DNA of 64,000 nt, taken from assembly GCA_030762895.1 (NCBI GenBank), contig CM061062.1, positions 138,243,104-138,307,103 on the forward strand, given 5' to 3'. The position numbers were made by a program, and so were the translations under genes. This stretch comes from Sophora flavescens. Lineage: Eukaryota > Streptophyta > Magnoliopsida > Fabales > Fabaceae. Below, piece by piece: positions 34,345-45,477 of this stretch. The notes beneath the pieces are model-generated. The model did no database searches. It saw nothing but the letters and a program-made list of their open reading frames with translations, and was not told the origin of the DNA. Position 1 is the stretch's first letter. Each line of letters opens with the position of its first letter.

Positions 34345-37300
34345 TGTAACACCCTACTTTTTATTTTCCCGATTTTTTTCAAGAAAATATTTTATTTGTA
34401 TTAATCTGGTATAAATGTATTTATTTATATTTTTATCCGAGTTCATGGAGATTGATTTTTATGAAATAAAAATCATATTCATACTCTATCTTAGGGTAGA
34501 AGCTTACGATAAAAATTTGGGTTGAAAATTCAGACGGAACCCGGTCTGCGTTTTCCACCGACAATATAATTTTCTTGAGCGAGAAAACCTAATTTTGACT
34601 CGTGAACGAAATGGTTTATATTTAAATCATATTTCCAACGAGTTTGGTTAGTTTGAAAATTTTCAGTTCAAAACGAAATATTACGCTTTTACGCAGCGTA
34701 AAACCCTAATCGGAAAACCGACGAGTCGAAGAAGGAAGTCGCGAGAGACCACAAGAGATTGGGATAACGAGTCATACATGATGACTCATGGAGGATGAGT
34801 CACCAAGCATTTATGAGCATTAAATGTAAGTAATCATGACATTTAGGTAAAAAGACCAAAATACCCCCAAGCTTTCGCGGGTATTAACAAGACGCATCTA
34901 CGCACTCTTAACCACTCATTTTACGTGGTTGAAAACCTCCCACATCTCTCCAATTTCGTGCATCCACCTCCAATAAATATTACCTATTTCATTTTGCTTT
35001 CGTTTCATTATTTTCCTCTCAAAAACTGAAATCGGGTAAACGACGGAGCTACGTACGGAATTTCCGGGAACCGCTAATGGATAAGATCGATGACTCATTG
35101 GTGAGTCATTTTGTGTGGCCCAAAATCAGCCACACCTCCATCAAATGTGAGCCACATATTATTAACCATGGTTAGCCAAAATAACCTTAGTTAAGTTAAT
35201 TATAACCTTAGTTAAGTTAATTATAACCTTAGTTAAGCTTATATTAATTTAATAATCACAAAACCCATTAAACCAATCCCTTTTAAACAAACAAGGCATA
35301 ATATTACTCCTATAAATACCCCAAACCGTGGCCTCCCTCACCATTTCACTCATCTTCTTCATTCTCTTCATCTTCCCCACCAACTAAGTTATAAAACCCT
35401 AAGAACACCGAATTCCCACCAAACATATGACCCTCTTAATTTCTGAAACTCGAAAAACACTCAACATAAAAGTTGTTCCTCTTTCTCTCTTCTTTCCAAC
35501 AAGATAAAGATCATCAAAAACGGATAAGTGGATTGGGAGATAGGCTCAAAATACCGAAACTGCCCAGAATTCTCAGCAACCCACGAAACAGCAGAAAGAA
35601 GGTCCTTTTCACCCCTGTTATGATCCGAACCGAATGAAACCTTAAACACAAAAGTTGTTACTTTTCTTATTATATTTCTATCAAGCCAAAGTTCGTGATT
35701 TTTGGATGAGTATATTGTGAGATACACTCACAATACCATCACACCCTCAAGCTGTCCAGTTTTCAACATAGTGAAGGTTGATCATTTCTTCATTTCTTCA
35801 ATCTTCAAGAGGTGGTTGTGTTAACTCGTGATGGAATAACGAGGATCGTCGTGTACGTGTTTCCGGTGCAAACTCAGGTGGGAGAAAGAACCATTCCATC
35901 ATCGGAACCGATAAGTAGCATATAATTTATGATAATGGTGTAGGGCGACCTAAACCCTACTAGAAGTCGAGTAATCGACAAGACCAAAATCACATTGGAA
36001 ACCTTTTCCATAAAACCAATGGTGATTCAGGGATTGTAGGTTTATCGACATTAAGGTTGATTTTATGATGTTGAGGATGTTTGGCTTTATTTATTATTTG
36101 ATCCGATTGTGATATCTTGTTGTGATAATTTGTTTTAAGTGATATTTTATGGTGTTTGATTATTTTATTGATATTATGTTGATATTTATTAACTGTTGAT
36201 GGATGATTTGCTTTTATTATTTATATCGAATTGATACTTTATAATATGGATGTTAATATGCTGTTTTGAGGTTGGAATGGTATATTTCTGGGTAATTTCT
36301 GGCTAAGGAAAAACTTGGTATTTAAGCGTGTTTATCACCACCTCTTTTTCCTGGGAAGTTATCCGGTATACTATTCGTAGTTCTTAAATTTGGTGATTTT
36401 TATTCTGTTGAATGATATTTTATGATGATTAATATGTTTATGTGAGAATGTATTATAGCTTGATGATAATTGAATTGCTTGGTTCAACAATATTCTGATA
36501 TATGGTTAGAGATGATCTGCCTGGTTTGATAAATTGCTTAGTTGATTTTAAGGAAAGATATATATTGCTCGGAGGTATTTTGTTTGGGTGAGAGTTTTGA
36601 ATATGAATTAGAAGTGCCTCACTATTATTTTATAGAAGTGATGTGATATAGAGTGTAAGTGGAGGTTATGAGGAAAAGCTTGAGGTACTAGGTTGTTATT
36701 GATAAAAGTCGGTGAGAATCATGTGTTGCATTGTTGTTCATAACCGTGTATTTGAGATACACGAGGTCCCAAGTTCTTGTAGACCGTTCCAAATTAGAAT
36801 TTAAGTTGTGCAGCTATAGTGTCATTGCTTTGCATGAGCACCCTTGACCGAGTTGAGAGAGAGAACCGGGGTGTGTGCACCGCGATCTTGTGCAGCTATA
36901 GTGTCATTGCTTTGCATGAGCATTCTCACCATGGATGTACACCATGGGTGTGAATGTGCACCGCGCGTTGGGAACGTGTCACTTGGACGACCGACCGACA
37001 TTCCTAACGAGGGATGTGTGACAGATTAGCGGTGGCCACGTCAAAGCATAAAGGTTTAGTTGCATGAGTTGGAGGGTAGAGGATGATATAGTGAATTGAG
37101 GATGATTGTTGATTTTGAATGATGCGTGTCTGTGACTATTATTGTATTATATGCTATGAATCTTTTCCACTTATGATGATAGAACTGTTTCTTATCTCCC
37201 TATTTCTATATTTTTGTGTATGTCTACTTTGTTACGTTAGAAGACCAGATGGACGAATATGTTGCTGAGGAGATGGATGAAGCCTTGTACGAGACGGAGG

Positions 37301-37684
37301 TTGTTGAGGAGTTGAATGGCATTCCGTATGAAGATGACGCTGGAGAACAACCTCATCGATTCTAATAATATAAAGTAGTAAGTTTAGGGCCAGTGAGTCA
37401 TATAAGATGTTTCTTGTTTTCAGTTAGTTATAAGCATGTTTGTATGAATAAGTACTGGTGTGGGATCCTACTGAGAGGATACCCTAAACCGTGTTGTGTA
37501 AAATAAAGAATAATTATGTGTGTATTTATGTAAAATAGTTTTGGTGTGTTTTGTATTTGTAGAAGTTATATGATTATTATTTAAGTTTTAATTTTTACGT
37601 ATTTTCAACAGTAAGCGCGCGATTAAGTAAATAAATATTAAGGTTTTAATGTAATAATACAAAGGGACACAACGGGGTGTCTCA
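34345..37684 (+). repeat. LTR 3 of the gag-only element
   Basis: 3340 bases, ending at the ctcta duplication. It is the most divergent near its start (34368-34405 and 34540-34755). From about 34760 to 36090 it is almost identical to LTR 2, sharing for instance ggatcgtcgtgtacgtg, so LTR 2 and 3 are closer to each other than to LTR 1 there. Confidence 0.92.
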
Positions 37685-37689
37685 CTCTA

Positions 37690-37782
37690 CAGCCTGAATA
37701 TGATGTTGCGGTTGCCAACAAGGCTGATCTTACCTTTGCATGGGATCAGTTGTCTCTTGACATTGGCTTAGACAAAAATTGA
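37690..37782 (+). pseudogene. 3' end of the interrupted PMD gene
   Basis: After the second ctcta, 30 codons (starting QPEYDVAVANK and ending LDIGLDKN) run to a TGA. Taking out the insert and one ctcta joins KLRAL at 21881-21895 directly and in frame to this segment, so it is the true C-terminus of the coiled coil part. Confidence 0.85.
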
Positions 37783-38575
37783 TTTGCTGTAATTTTCTTT
37801 GTCTACCGAATTTTGTGATTTTGACACTTATTTTGTCATCCATTTAATGAGAATGACTCTTGGTTTACTTTCACATTTATTTAATTTTAAGTTTTGGTTC
37901 CAATAAGTTTTGTAAATTACCTATATCAATTTACAATTAATTTCGCGGTAAGTTTCAAAACATTGGTAAACCCTCTACATTTAATTTCTTGCCTCTCGAG
38001 ACTGCATATAAATAGCAAGGCTTACTTCTCACAACATTTGTGCCCTTAAACATTGTGATTTTACATAAAATATGCTCCCATCAATGACTAACTTTTCCTT
38101 ATTTTTCTTACTACCTCCATGGGAGCCTGACCTTACAACCTTAAACTCTCAGATTCAAGGTCTTTGTCTTGATGGTCATCTTGTTAGTAAAGATAATAAC
38201 CAATGTAATGGGCACGGTAGAGATCAGCAACCAACGTAACCACTAGAGATGACTACCGCTGCCCACCTATGGTTAGAGCAGACTTGAAACAGAATGAGTG
38301 CATCTGTTTCCAGTTCCATCATCTTCTTCTCGGAGGGTGGTTATCTCTCTTGGTGTTGTTTTTACTACACCATAAGCAACCACCACCTTCTGGGTTAAAT
38401 GATGGTGAGATATGCTCTTGCTAGATTTTTCTTTACACTCTGCACACCCTCGACATATGAAGCAGATGAAACCTCATCAATTGGGAATGAAGACTCAACA
38501 AATTAGGTTACGCTGCTGCATTGTCGAAGAGTGAAGGAGAAAAGTCTGCCAATCTTATTAGAGTTTCGGACTCCT
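37783..38575 (+). other. PMD gene downstream region with cryptic promoter
   Basis: After the PMD stop the sequence is AT-rich. A good TATA box (tataaatag, 38007-38015) lies 65 bases before a small frame at 38072-38239. The rest (38240-38575) shows no frame or motif I recognise and ends at the copia LTR. Confidence 0.5.
38072..38239 (+). CDS. 55-codon frame of unknown function behind a TATA box
   Basis: MLPSMTNFSLFFLLPPWEPD and so on, ending DQQPT. The first 20 residues are hydrophobic and Pro-rich, not a clear signal peptide. Its only support is the TATA box at a fitting distance upstream. It may be the first exon of a second antisense transcript cut by the copia insertion, or chance. Confidence 0.2.
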   Translation: MLPSMTNFSLFFLLPPWEPDLTTLNSQIQGLCLDGHLVSKDNNQCNGHGRDQQPT

Positions 38576-38890
38576 TGTTGGAATCCACCGTCCAAAGATA
38601 ATCCACACTCCAAAGATTACCCACCGTCCAAAGGTTCATAGACTGTCATTAATGTTGGAATCCACCGTCCAAAGGTTCATGGACTGTCATTAATAGTTTA
38701 GGAAATAGCCATTGTAAATTAATGAGGTTCATGTATTCTCTAGTCATGAAATTAGGAAATGTCTATAGGAAATTGGTGTCTTGTAATTATCAGTTGTATT
38801 TAATTCTTCTAGTGTATAAATAGAATACCTCTATGCTGTGTGAAAGTAACACAAACAATTCAGAAAATACTTGCTTTGTCCCTCCTTTCA
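38576..38890 (+). repeat. 5' LTR of the copia element
   Basis: Starts TGTTGGAATCC, ends CTCCTTTCA. TATA box tataaatag at 38815-38823. The words ccaccgtccaaag recur four times in the first 110 bases, and the LTR start itself (tgttggaatccacc) is repeated inside at about 38653. Confidence 0.92.
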
Positions 38891-38893
38891 ATT

Positions 38894-38905
38894 TGGTATC
38901 AGAGC
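38894..38905 (+). promoter_or_regulatory. primer binding site of the copia element
   Basis: TGGTATCAGAGC, perfect initiator tRNA-Met type, three bases after the LTR. Confidence 0.9.
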
Positions 38906-39175
38906 TCCCGATCCTGGGAGTCTCTGCCGTGGCTTTTCCGCTGCCTCGGCCTTCATTACTGAGTGACCTTAGGTGCCTTGCCTTCATTGCAGGACCTGTT
39001 TTGTCTTGTGCCTTCATTACATGTTCAGCGCCTTCATTTTTCTTTATCTTTCTTAGTTACAGTACCCAAAGTCATCTTCACCACAAACCCTCTTCTTTGT
39101 TGCTGCCTTTATTGCAGCTTGTGTTTTTTACACCTTCATCGCACTCTTGGTTGTTATCACGCCTAACCATCAACT
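38906..39175 (+). other. remnant where copia gag should be
   Basis: Only about 270 bases separate the primer site from protease coding. The segment is rich in the words ccttcatt and cattgca and encodes no gag domain or zinc knuckle. Confidence 0.6.
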
Positions 39176-40597
39176 ATCACCCATTACTCTAGTAAGCAAT
39201 CTTGCACTTCTTCAAATGGTGTAAATGGTAAGAATCTATGTTCTTTATTTTCTCATGCTTCTGGTATTGTCCCCGAGGATTTTTGGATTATTGATTCTGG
39301 TGCCACCAATCACATGACCTTTTGTTCTTCTCATTTTTCATCCTATCAAATCCCCATGGGTAGTCATCACATAACTGTAGCTGATGGCTCTCATACATCA
39401 GTGGCAGGATTTGGTAACGTTAAACTTAGTCCTTTTCTAAATTTGCAAAATGTGCTTCATGTTCCTAAACTGCCACCTAACCTTCTTTCTTTACATAAAC
39501 TTACCAAAGACCTTAATTGTGCTGTAACATTTTTCCCTTCTCATTGTGTATTCCAGGACAATACTACGGGGAAGACTATTGGAGTTGCCACGGAACGGGG
39601 AGGGTTGTACTACCTTGAGATGGAAACTTCAGGTGGATCTGGTGTGAAGTTACAACATTCCTGTCATCAATCCAAGTCTTGTTCCTCCCAAATTTGGCTC
39701 CAACATAATCGTCTTGGGCATCCCCCATTCACTCTACTTAAGTCCATGTTTCCTTCTTTGTTTTTGAATGAATCGGTTGAGTCCTTTCAATGTGATGTTT
39801 GTGAATTTTCCAAACATCATCGGGTAAGTTTTCCTTCAAGTGCTAAGAAAAGTGATGAACCTTTTTCTCTTATTCATACTGATGTTTGAGGTCCAACTTC
39901 TGTTCCTAATATTTCTGGTGCAAAATGGTTTGTGTCATTTATTGATGATTGCACTCGTGTTACTTGGATTTTTCTAATGAAAAATAAATCAGATGTGTAC
40001 CATTTGTTTATCCAGTTTTATCATATGATTAAAACTCAAATTGATAAAACAATTAAACGTCTAAGGTATGGTAATGGTAGAGAGTATGTGAATCAAAATT
40101 TCTCCACCTTTCTTAAACAACATGGCATTGTTCATGAACTTACTTGTGTTGATACCCCCCCCCCCCCCAAACAAAATGGGGTTGCTGAAAGGAAAAATCG
40201 ACGCTTGGTTGAAATTACTAGAGCTTTATTGTTTCAGATGTATGTTCCAAATTCATATTGGGGGGAAGCTGTTTTAACTGCTGCTTATCTAATAAATAGA
40301 ATACCCTCTAGAATCTTTGGTGGTTTGAGTCCTGTTCATGTCATGAAAACATTTTTTCCATCTGTTCCTATTATGCAAAGTCTTGAATCTCGTGTTTTTG
40401 GTTGTGTTGCTTTTGTTCATGTCCATCATCAGCATCGGGGCAAACTTGACCCTCGTGCTATTAAATGCTTGTTCATTGGTTATGCCCCTGACAAGAAAGG
40501 ATACAAATGTTATCACCCTTCCTCTCGTCGAGTGTATGTCTCCATGGATGTCACCTTCCAAGAAAATCAATCATTCTTCAGTTCCTCTCAGCTTTAG
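39176..40597 (+). pseudogene. copia protease, GAG-pre-integrase and integrase
   Basis: One frame with one stop. Protease active site DFWIIDSGATNHM is at about 39274-39316, then the pre-integrase segment (WLQHNRLGHPPFTLL, CDVCEFSKHHR) with His and Cys ligands. A stop at 39887 replaces Trp in the HTDVWGP motif. The integrase core follows: SFIDDCTRVTWIF, then the second acidic site, here RYGNGREY with Tyr-Gly where Ser-Asp is usual, then NGVAERKNR with the catalytic Glu. A 14-base C run (40155-40168) lies just before it and is longer than usual. The frame ends at a stop in place of Gln at 40597. Confidence 0.88.
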
Positions 40598-41809
40598 GGG
40601 GAGAATAATACTTCTGATTTGGAAGCTGAGATTTTTTCAGAAGGCAGCATTCCCTTGCTCCAATCTTCTGATATGCTCTCAGATACACAGGAATTAGCTC
40701 CTCAGACTAGAGCAAGTTCGCCAAAACTTGTCTATCAAAGGAAGAAACACCCTCCCTGGTCCAAATCATGAACCCCAAATATCTGAACCCATGGTAAGTA
40801 TTGAAAACACTAGTCCCATTCATGTTGAATCTATTCCTTTCATTCATTCTGAACCTATTCGTTTGGATAATTGTGATCCTAACATTGATGATGACTTACC
40901 TATTGCTATAAGAAAAGGAAAAAGATCTTGTGCTAAGTACCCTATTTCCAAATTTGTTTCCACCACAAACATTTCTTTACAGCACCAAAGCTTTATTGCA
41001 GCCATTGACTCTATCAGAATCCCTAGAACAGTACAAGAAGCATTGAAGGACAAGAACTGGGTTCAAGCCATGAATGAGGAGATGCAAGCACTGGAAAGAA
41101 ATGGAACATGGGAAATTGTTGAGAAACCAAACAAAAAGAAACCAGTGGGGGGTAGATGGATCTACACCTGTAAAAGTCACCGTCAGATGGTACCTTAGAC
41201 AGGTATAAAGCAAGACTAGTGGCAAAGGGATACACTCAGACCTATGGCATTGATTATGAGGAGACATTTGCTCCAGTGGCAAATATGAACACTGTTCGTA
41301 TTTTACTCTCTCTTGCTGCCCACTCTGGATGGGAACTACACCAGTTTGATGTCAAAAATGCTTTCTTGCATGGAGACTTAGAGGAGGAGGTGTACATGGA
41401 GATTCCCCCAGGGTTTGGTCCCACAAGTGGAACAAACAAAGTTTGCAGATTGAGGAAGGCTTTATATGTGCTAAAACAGTCTCCCCGAGCATGGTTTGGA
41501 AGATTTACAAAAGCTATGGTGTTGCTGGGTTACAAGCAAAGTCAAGGATATCATACACTTTTCTTTAAACATTCACAAGGAGGAAAACTGACTGTACTTC
41601 TTGTTTATGTTGATGATATAATTATTACAGGAGATGACCTAGTTGAGAGACAACTGCTTAAGGAAAAATTATTTGCAAAATTTGAGATGAAGGACCTTGG
41701 GAAACTGAAGTATTTCTTGGGGATTGAAGTGGCCTACTCAAAACAAGGCATTTTCATCTCTCAAAGGAAGTATGTGCTTGATCTTTTGAAGGAGAAAAGG
41801 GAAACTTAG
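40598..41809 (+). pseudogene. copia reverse transcriptase
   Basis: Segments in three frames: 40598-40725, 40728-41198 and 41219-41809. Key motifs are AMNEEMQALERNGTWEIV, LVAKGYTQTYGIDYEETFAPVA split across a frameshift near 41195, QFDVKNAFLHGDLEEEVYM and the catalytic LLVYVDDIIITG. The YVDD site is intact. A second frameshift near 41800 separates it from RNase H. Confidence 0.92.
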
Positions 41810-41849
41810 ATGTAAACCTACAGGTGTTCCCATCGAGCAAAATCACAGG

Positions 41850-42563
41850 ATGAGCACTGAAGAGGAGAGTGCCAAGGTTGACAAAATCCAATACCAGAGA
41901 CTTGTGGGGAAGTTGATTTACTTGGCACACACTAGACCAGATCTATCATATGCGGTCAGTGTTGTGAGTCAGTTCATGCATGATCCGAGGGAGAAACACT
42001 TACAGGCTGTAGAACGTATACTGCAGTCTCTCAAAGCTACTCTAGGAAGAGAACTCTTGTTCAAAAAAGGTGGAAACTTGACTATGGAGGCTTATACAGA
42101 TGCAGACTATGCAGGTTCAGTAAGTGATAGAAGATCCACATCAGGCTATTGCATGTTCCTATGTGGGAACCTTGTTACTTGGAGAAGCAAGAAACAAAAT
42201 GTAGTGACTCGATCAAGTGCAGAGGCGGAATTTAGAGCTATGGCACAAGGAATCTGTGAACTGTTGTGGATGAAAATTGTGCTTGATGACTTGAAGATAA
42301 AGTGTGAAGGTCCTATGAAATTGTTTTATGATAATAAATCGGCTATCAGTATTGCTCATAATCATGTTCAGCATGATAGGACAAAACACGTTGAGATAGA
42401 TCGACACTTCATCAAGGAAAAATTGGATAGTGGATTGATAACAACAACCTACATTCCTTCTGGGCAGCAGCTACCAGATGTGTTAACAAAGGGTTTGCCA
42501 ACGGATCGATTCAACCAACTTACTTGCAAGTTGGGAATGATTGATATCCATTCCCCAGCTTGA
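41850..42563 (+). pseudogene. copia RNase H domain
   Basis: Starts MSTEEESAKVDKIQYQRLVG (thumb/connection) and holds the RNase H motifs YTDADYAGSVSDRRSTSGYC, SSAEAEFRAMAQG and LFYDNKSAISIA, ending shortly before the polypurine tract. Catalytic acidic residues are present. The frame is open, but it is separated from RT by the shift near 41800. Confidence 0.92.
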
Positions 42564-42570
42564 GGGGGAG
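42561..42570 (+). promoter_or_regulatory. polypurine tract of the copia element
   Basis: TGAGGGGGAG directly before the 3' LTR. Confidence 0.85.
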
Positions 42571-42885
42571 TGTTGGAATCCAGCGTCCAAAGATAATCCA
42601 CCGTCCAAAGATTACCCACCGTCCAAAGGTTCATGGACTGTCATTAATGTTGGAATCCACTGTCCAAAGGTTCATGGATTGTCATTAATAGTTTAGGAAA
42701 TAGCCATTGTAAATTAATGAGGTTCATGTATTCTCTAGTCATGAAATTAGGAAATGTCTATAGGAAATACGTGTCTTGTAATTATCAGTTGTATTTAATT
42801 CTTCTAGTGTATAAATATAATACCTCTATGCTGTGTGAAAGTAACACAAGCAATTCAGAAAATACTTCTTTTGTCCCTCATTTCA
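42571..42885 (+). repeat. 3' LTR of the copia element
   Basis: Same length as the 5' LTR. One difference alters the TATA region (ataaatata instead of ataaataga). Confidence 0.92.
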
Positions 42886-43026
42886 ATTCTCTTAGTTATT
42901 TTTAGGAATAAGTTAGCTTTGATTGATCATTTGTACTTTTGACAAATAATTTAGATTGAAAATTTGTACTTTTGACAATGTATGGTTGTATTGCCAAGTT
43001 AGTGAATAAAATATTCTCATTTCTTT

Positions 43027-43940
43027 TCACTTGTTGTCAATCTTTACTTCTAGCATTGTCGGTTGATATTTCTTCAAATACTTGCCATTAATTGAATTAA
43101 TTCTTAGGCCCGTATTGACATCTACAAGTGCATAAGCATTTCCAGAAAATGTTTTAGAAATCTTAAATGGTCCTTCCCATTTTAGTGACCACTTACCATT
43201 CTCTCGACAACTTTTATCCATAGGCAAAATCACTTTCCATACCAAGTCATCTACTTAGAATGATTTAAATTTAACTCGATTATAGTATAATTTTGCAATT
43301 CTTTCTTTGTCAAATCAAGTTTTCCAATGCAATCAACCTCTCATCGCTTAATTCGTCAAATTCATCCAACATTGCATCCCAATATTGGTCGACAGGCAAG
43401 TCATATTGTCTTTGAATACGAATTGATTGAAGATTGATTTCGACAGGCAATACAGGATCATGTCCATATACTAACCTGTATGGTGAGTTCCCTGTCGACC
43501 GTCTGGGTGAATTTCTATATGCCCACGGTATTTGGTCAAGAGTGTTATGCCAGTTCTTAGGTTGTCGACCCACATGCTTTTTAATAAGACCAATAATAAT
43601 CTTATTTGTGGCCTCAACTTGGCCATTAGCTTGTGCATAGTATGGTGTAGATGTAAGCATCTTTATATACCTAGAGTTGGCATATCCTATGATTTTCTTT
43701 CCAGTAAAAATTGATCCTTGATCAGTTGTCAAGGTTTACGATATTCCAAACCGACAAACAATGTGATTTTCAATAAAGTCAATCACAACTTGTTGGATGA
43801 CTGATTTGAGGCAAATTGCTTCTACCACTTGGTAAAATAATCAACCCCAACCAAAATGAATTGATGTCCTTTTGACGAAGACGGGTGTATTTGGCCAATT
43901 AAATCCAAAACCCATCCTCTAAATGGCCATGGTTTGACTA
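43027..43940 (-). pseudogene. Ty3/gypsy integrase of the Tat-type element, 5'-truncated
   Basis: On the minus strand: PWPFRGWVLDLIGQIHP with the first Asp, VGVDYFTKW, then TTDQGSIFTGKK with the second Asp, QANGQVEATNKII with the Glu, and the C-terminal segment (SLKWEGPFKISKTFSGNAY). Frames change near 43310 and 43740-43820. Coding ends at about 43940, where CACTA sequence begins; zinc domain, RNase H, RT and protease are missing. I assign it to the same element as the gag at 52400-53328, because strand and order agree. Confidence 0.85.
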
Positions 43941-44029
43941 TATCTTTTAAGTAATAAACTAACATAAAACATATAACAAATCTATAACTATTACTTCTAA
44001 TTGTGTCAATTAACATTTACCTCGTGCCA

Positions 44030-45444
44030 TCTTTCAGTGATCCTGGAGGAGATAATTTCCAACATCCACTGCATCACATGGTAGCCACATTCCCATGATC
44101 CACGTTGTATACGTGACTACGTACAAATGAAACCCAATTAGAATATGAGCAATTAAATAGAAATCAATAATTATACCCACTGCATTTGATGCATTTGAAC
44201 TAATAAATATCTTACGCTAGGAATAATCCATCTGATAGCCCGAGTACGCCTTTCACCACGCAACCTGTGGTTTGCAGTAATAGACCTATCATGACAAAAA
44301 CATTAATTAAAGTATATCTAATAGATTCAGATAATTAAAACAACTGCATTACTGATTATAAAGTATTTTAATGCTTACATTTCGATGATCGTCTTCAGTG
44401 CATTCGCTGGCTTATTTCCCAATGAGCAGAAGAAGACCACGACGTTCATCCTAGGGTACAAGATCAACAGTTGCCAATGCTGGTTGTATTTGCGGAACAG
44501 TTAGTGACTAAGTCATATATAGTTATACTTGAATAACCGGTACTTACTTATTGAGATAAGGCGCAAGGTAGATTTGATGATCGTCTCGGGCAAGTATATC
44601 ACGTATGGTGGTGACCGGGTCTTCTGATGCTAGGAGAACATCACCCTGAATGAACATGGGGTCAATGAACCCATAAAGGGCGAGGTTACCCTGATCAACT
44701 AACATACGATGCAGATACCTAATATATTGGAAAAACATGTTAATTATCATAGTATGTAAAAATTAATTACTTATGAATAAAATGTACTTACGTGCACCAT
44801 AACGATATGTGTGCAGAACTAGCCATTTCTTTATTGAGTACCATCTCCATAAGTTCCTTCTTTGGGATATACAGTTCATCACCTGGACTGGCATCATGTT
44901 CCAACCTTACCAAGGCTGCGTCATTCTCCATGGTGACAACCTGTATAGCTAGAACTTTAAAAACATCACCATGGCCAGGTTCCCCTTTGTCGATCCCCTA
45001 AACAACATAGATATATATTAGTAATCACGGATAATTAAGTTATTTAATTCGTAATTAACTAAATGGTCAAATGAATACCTTGGCAGGAGCAGACATCTCT
45101 GGTCTTCCTGGATCCGACCTTTTAGGCACAATATCATTTCCAACATCCTATAACGAATAAAAATAAAGCATTATCTTTAAACAATAATAAACAAGAAAGC
45201 TGGCCAATCTTCTTGGCCAGAGGATGAAGTTACCGGGGGCCTGACCCACGGTTTGAACCTCCTCAGTGGGCACAGGGACTCGAGCATCAGCATCTCGAAT
45301 AATCTCAACAACGACCCTCAGCTGATCATCCGGTAATAAACGATGGTGTATGGTATTACCTAAGTTATTATGTGCCCTCCCCAATGCCACTAAGTGGCGA
45401 TGATGATCAGATCATCAACATACGACTCCACTTTATCGAGGTCG

Positions 45445-45477
<33 letters not shown>

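Larger units (their letters stand above)
21896..37684 (+). mobile_element. gag-only chromovirus-like element in tandem: LTR-internal-LTR-internal-LTR
   Basis: Three direct LTR copies (21896-25234, 28112-31457, 34345-37684) alternate with two internal regions that encode gag and no enzymes. All LTRs start TGTAACACCC and end GGTGTCTCA. The outermost flanks are ctcta at 21891-21895 and again at 37685-37689, so the whole array sits in one insertion site. Each internal region has its own primer site and polypurine tract. Gag-only elements with LTRs are called TR-GAG elements. Gag sequence and leader resemble the Tekay element at 53340. Insertion split the PMD gene. Confidence 0.92.
38576..42885 (+). 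mobile_element. Ty1/copia retrotransposon lacking most of gag
   Basis: LTRs of 315 bases each (38576-38890, 42571-42885), a perfect tRNA-Met primer site, protease, integrase, reverse transcriptase, RNase H and a polypurine tract, in copia order. Gag is reduced to a short non-coding stub. I count by eye about a dozen differences between the LTRs. Flanking pentamers (ctcct and attct) do not match, so no target duplication is visible. Pol is spread over three frames with two in-frame stops, so it is not functional. Confidence 0.92.

Noticed and set aside
40155..40168. 14-base C run as a programmed frameshift site
   Set aside because: Frame is the same before and after the run, and copia elements do not shift here. 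It is better seen as homopolymer expansion or a sequencing error.
38576..42885. Target duplication ctcct/attct for the copia element
   Set aside because: Only two or three positions agree, which is no better than chance.
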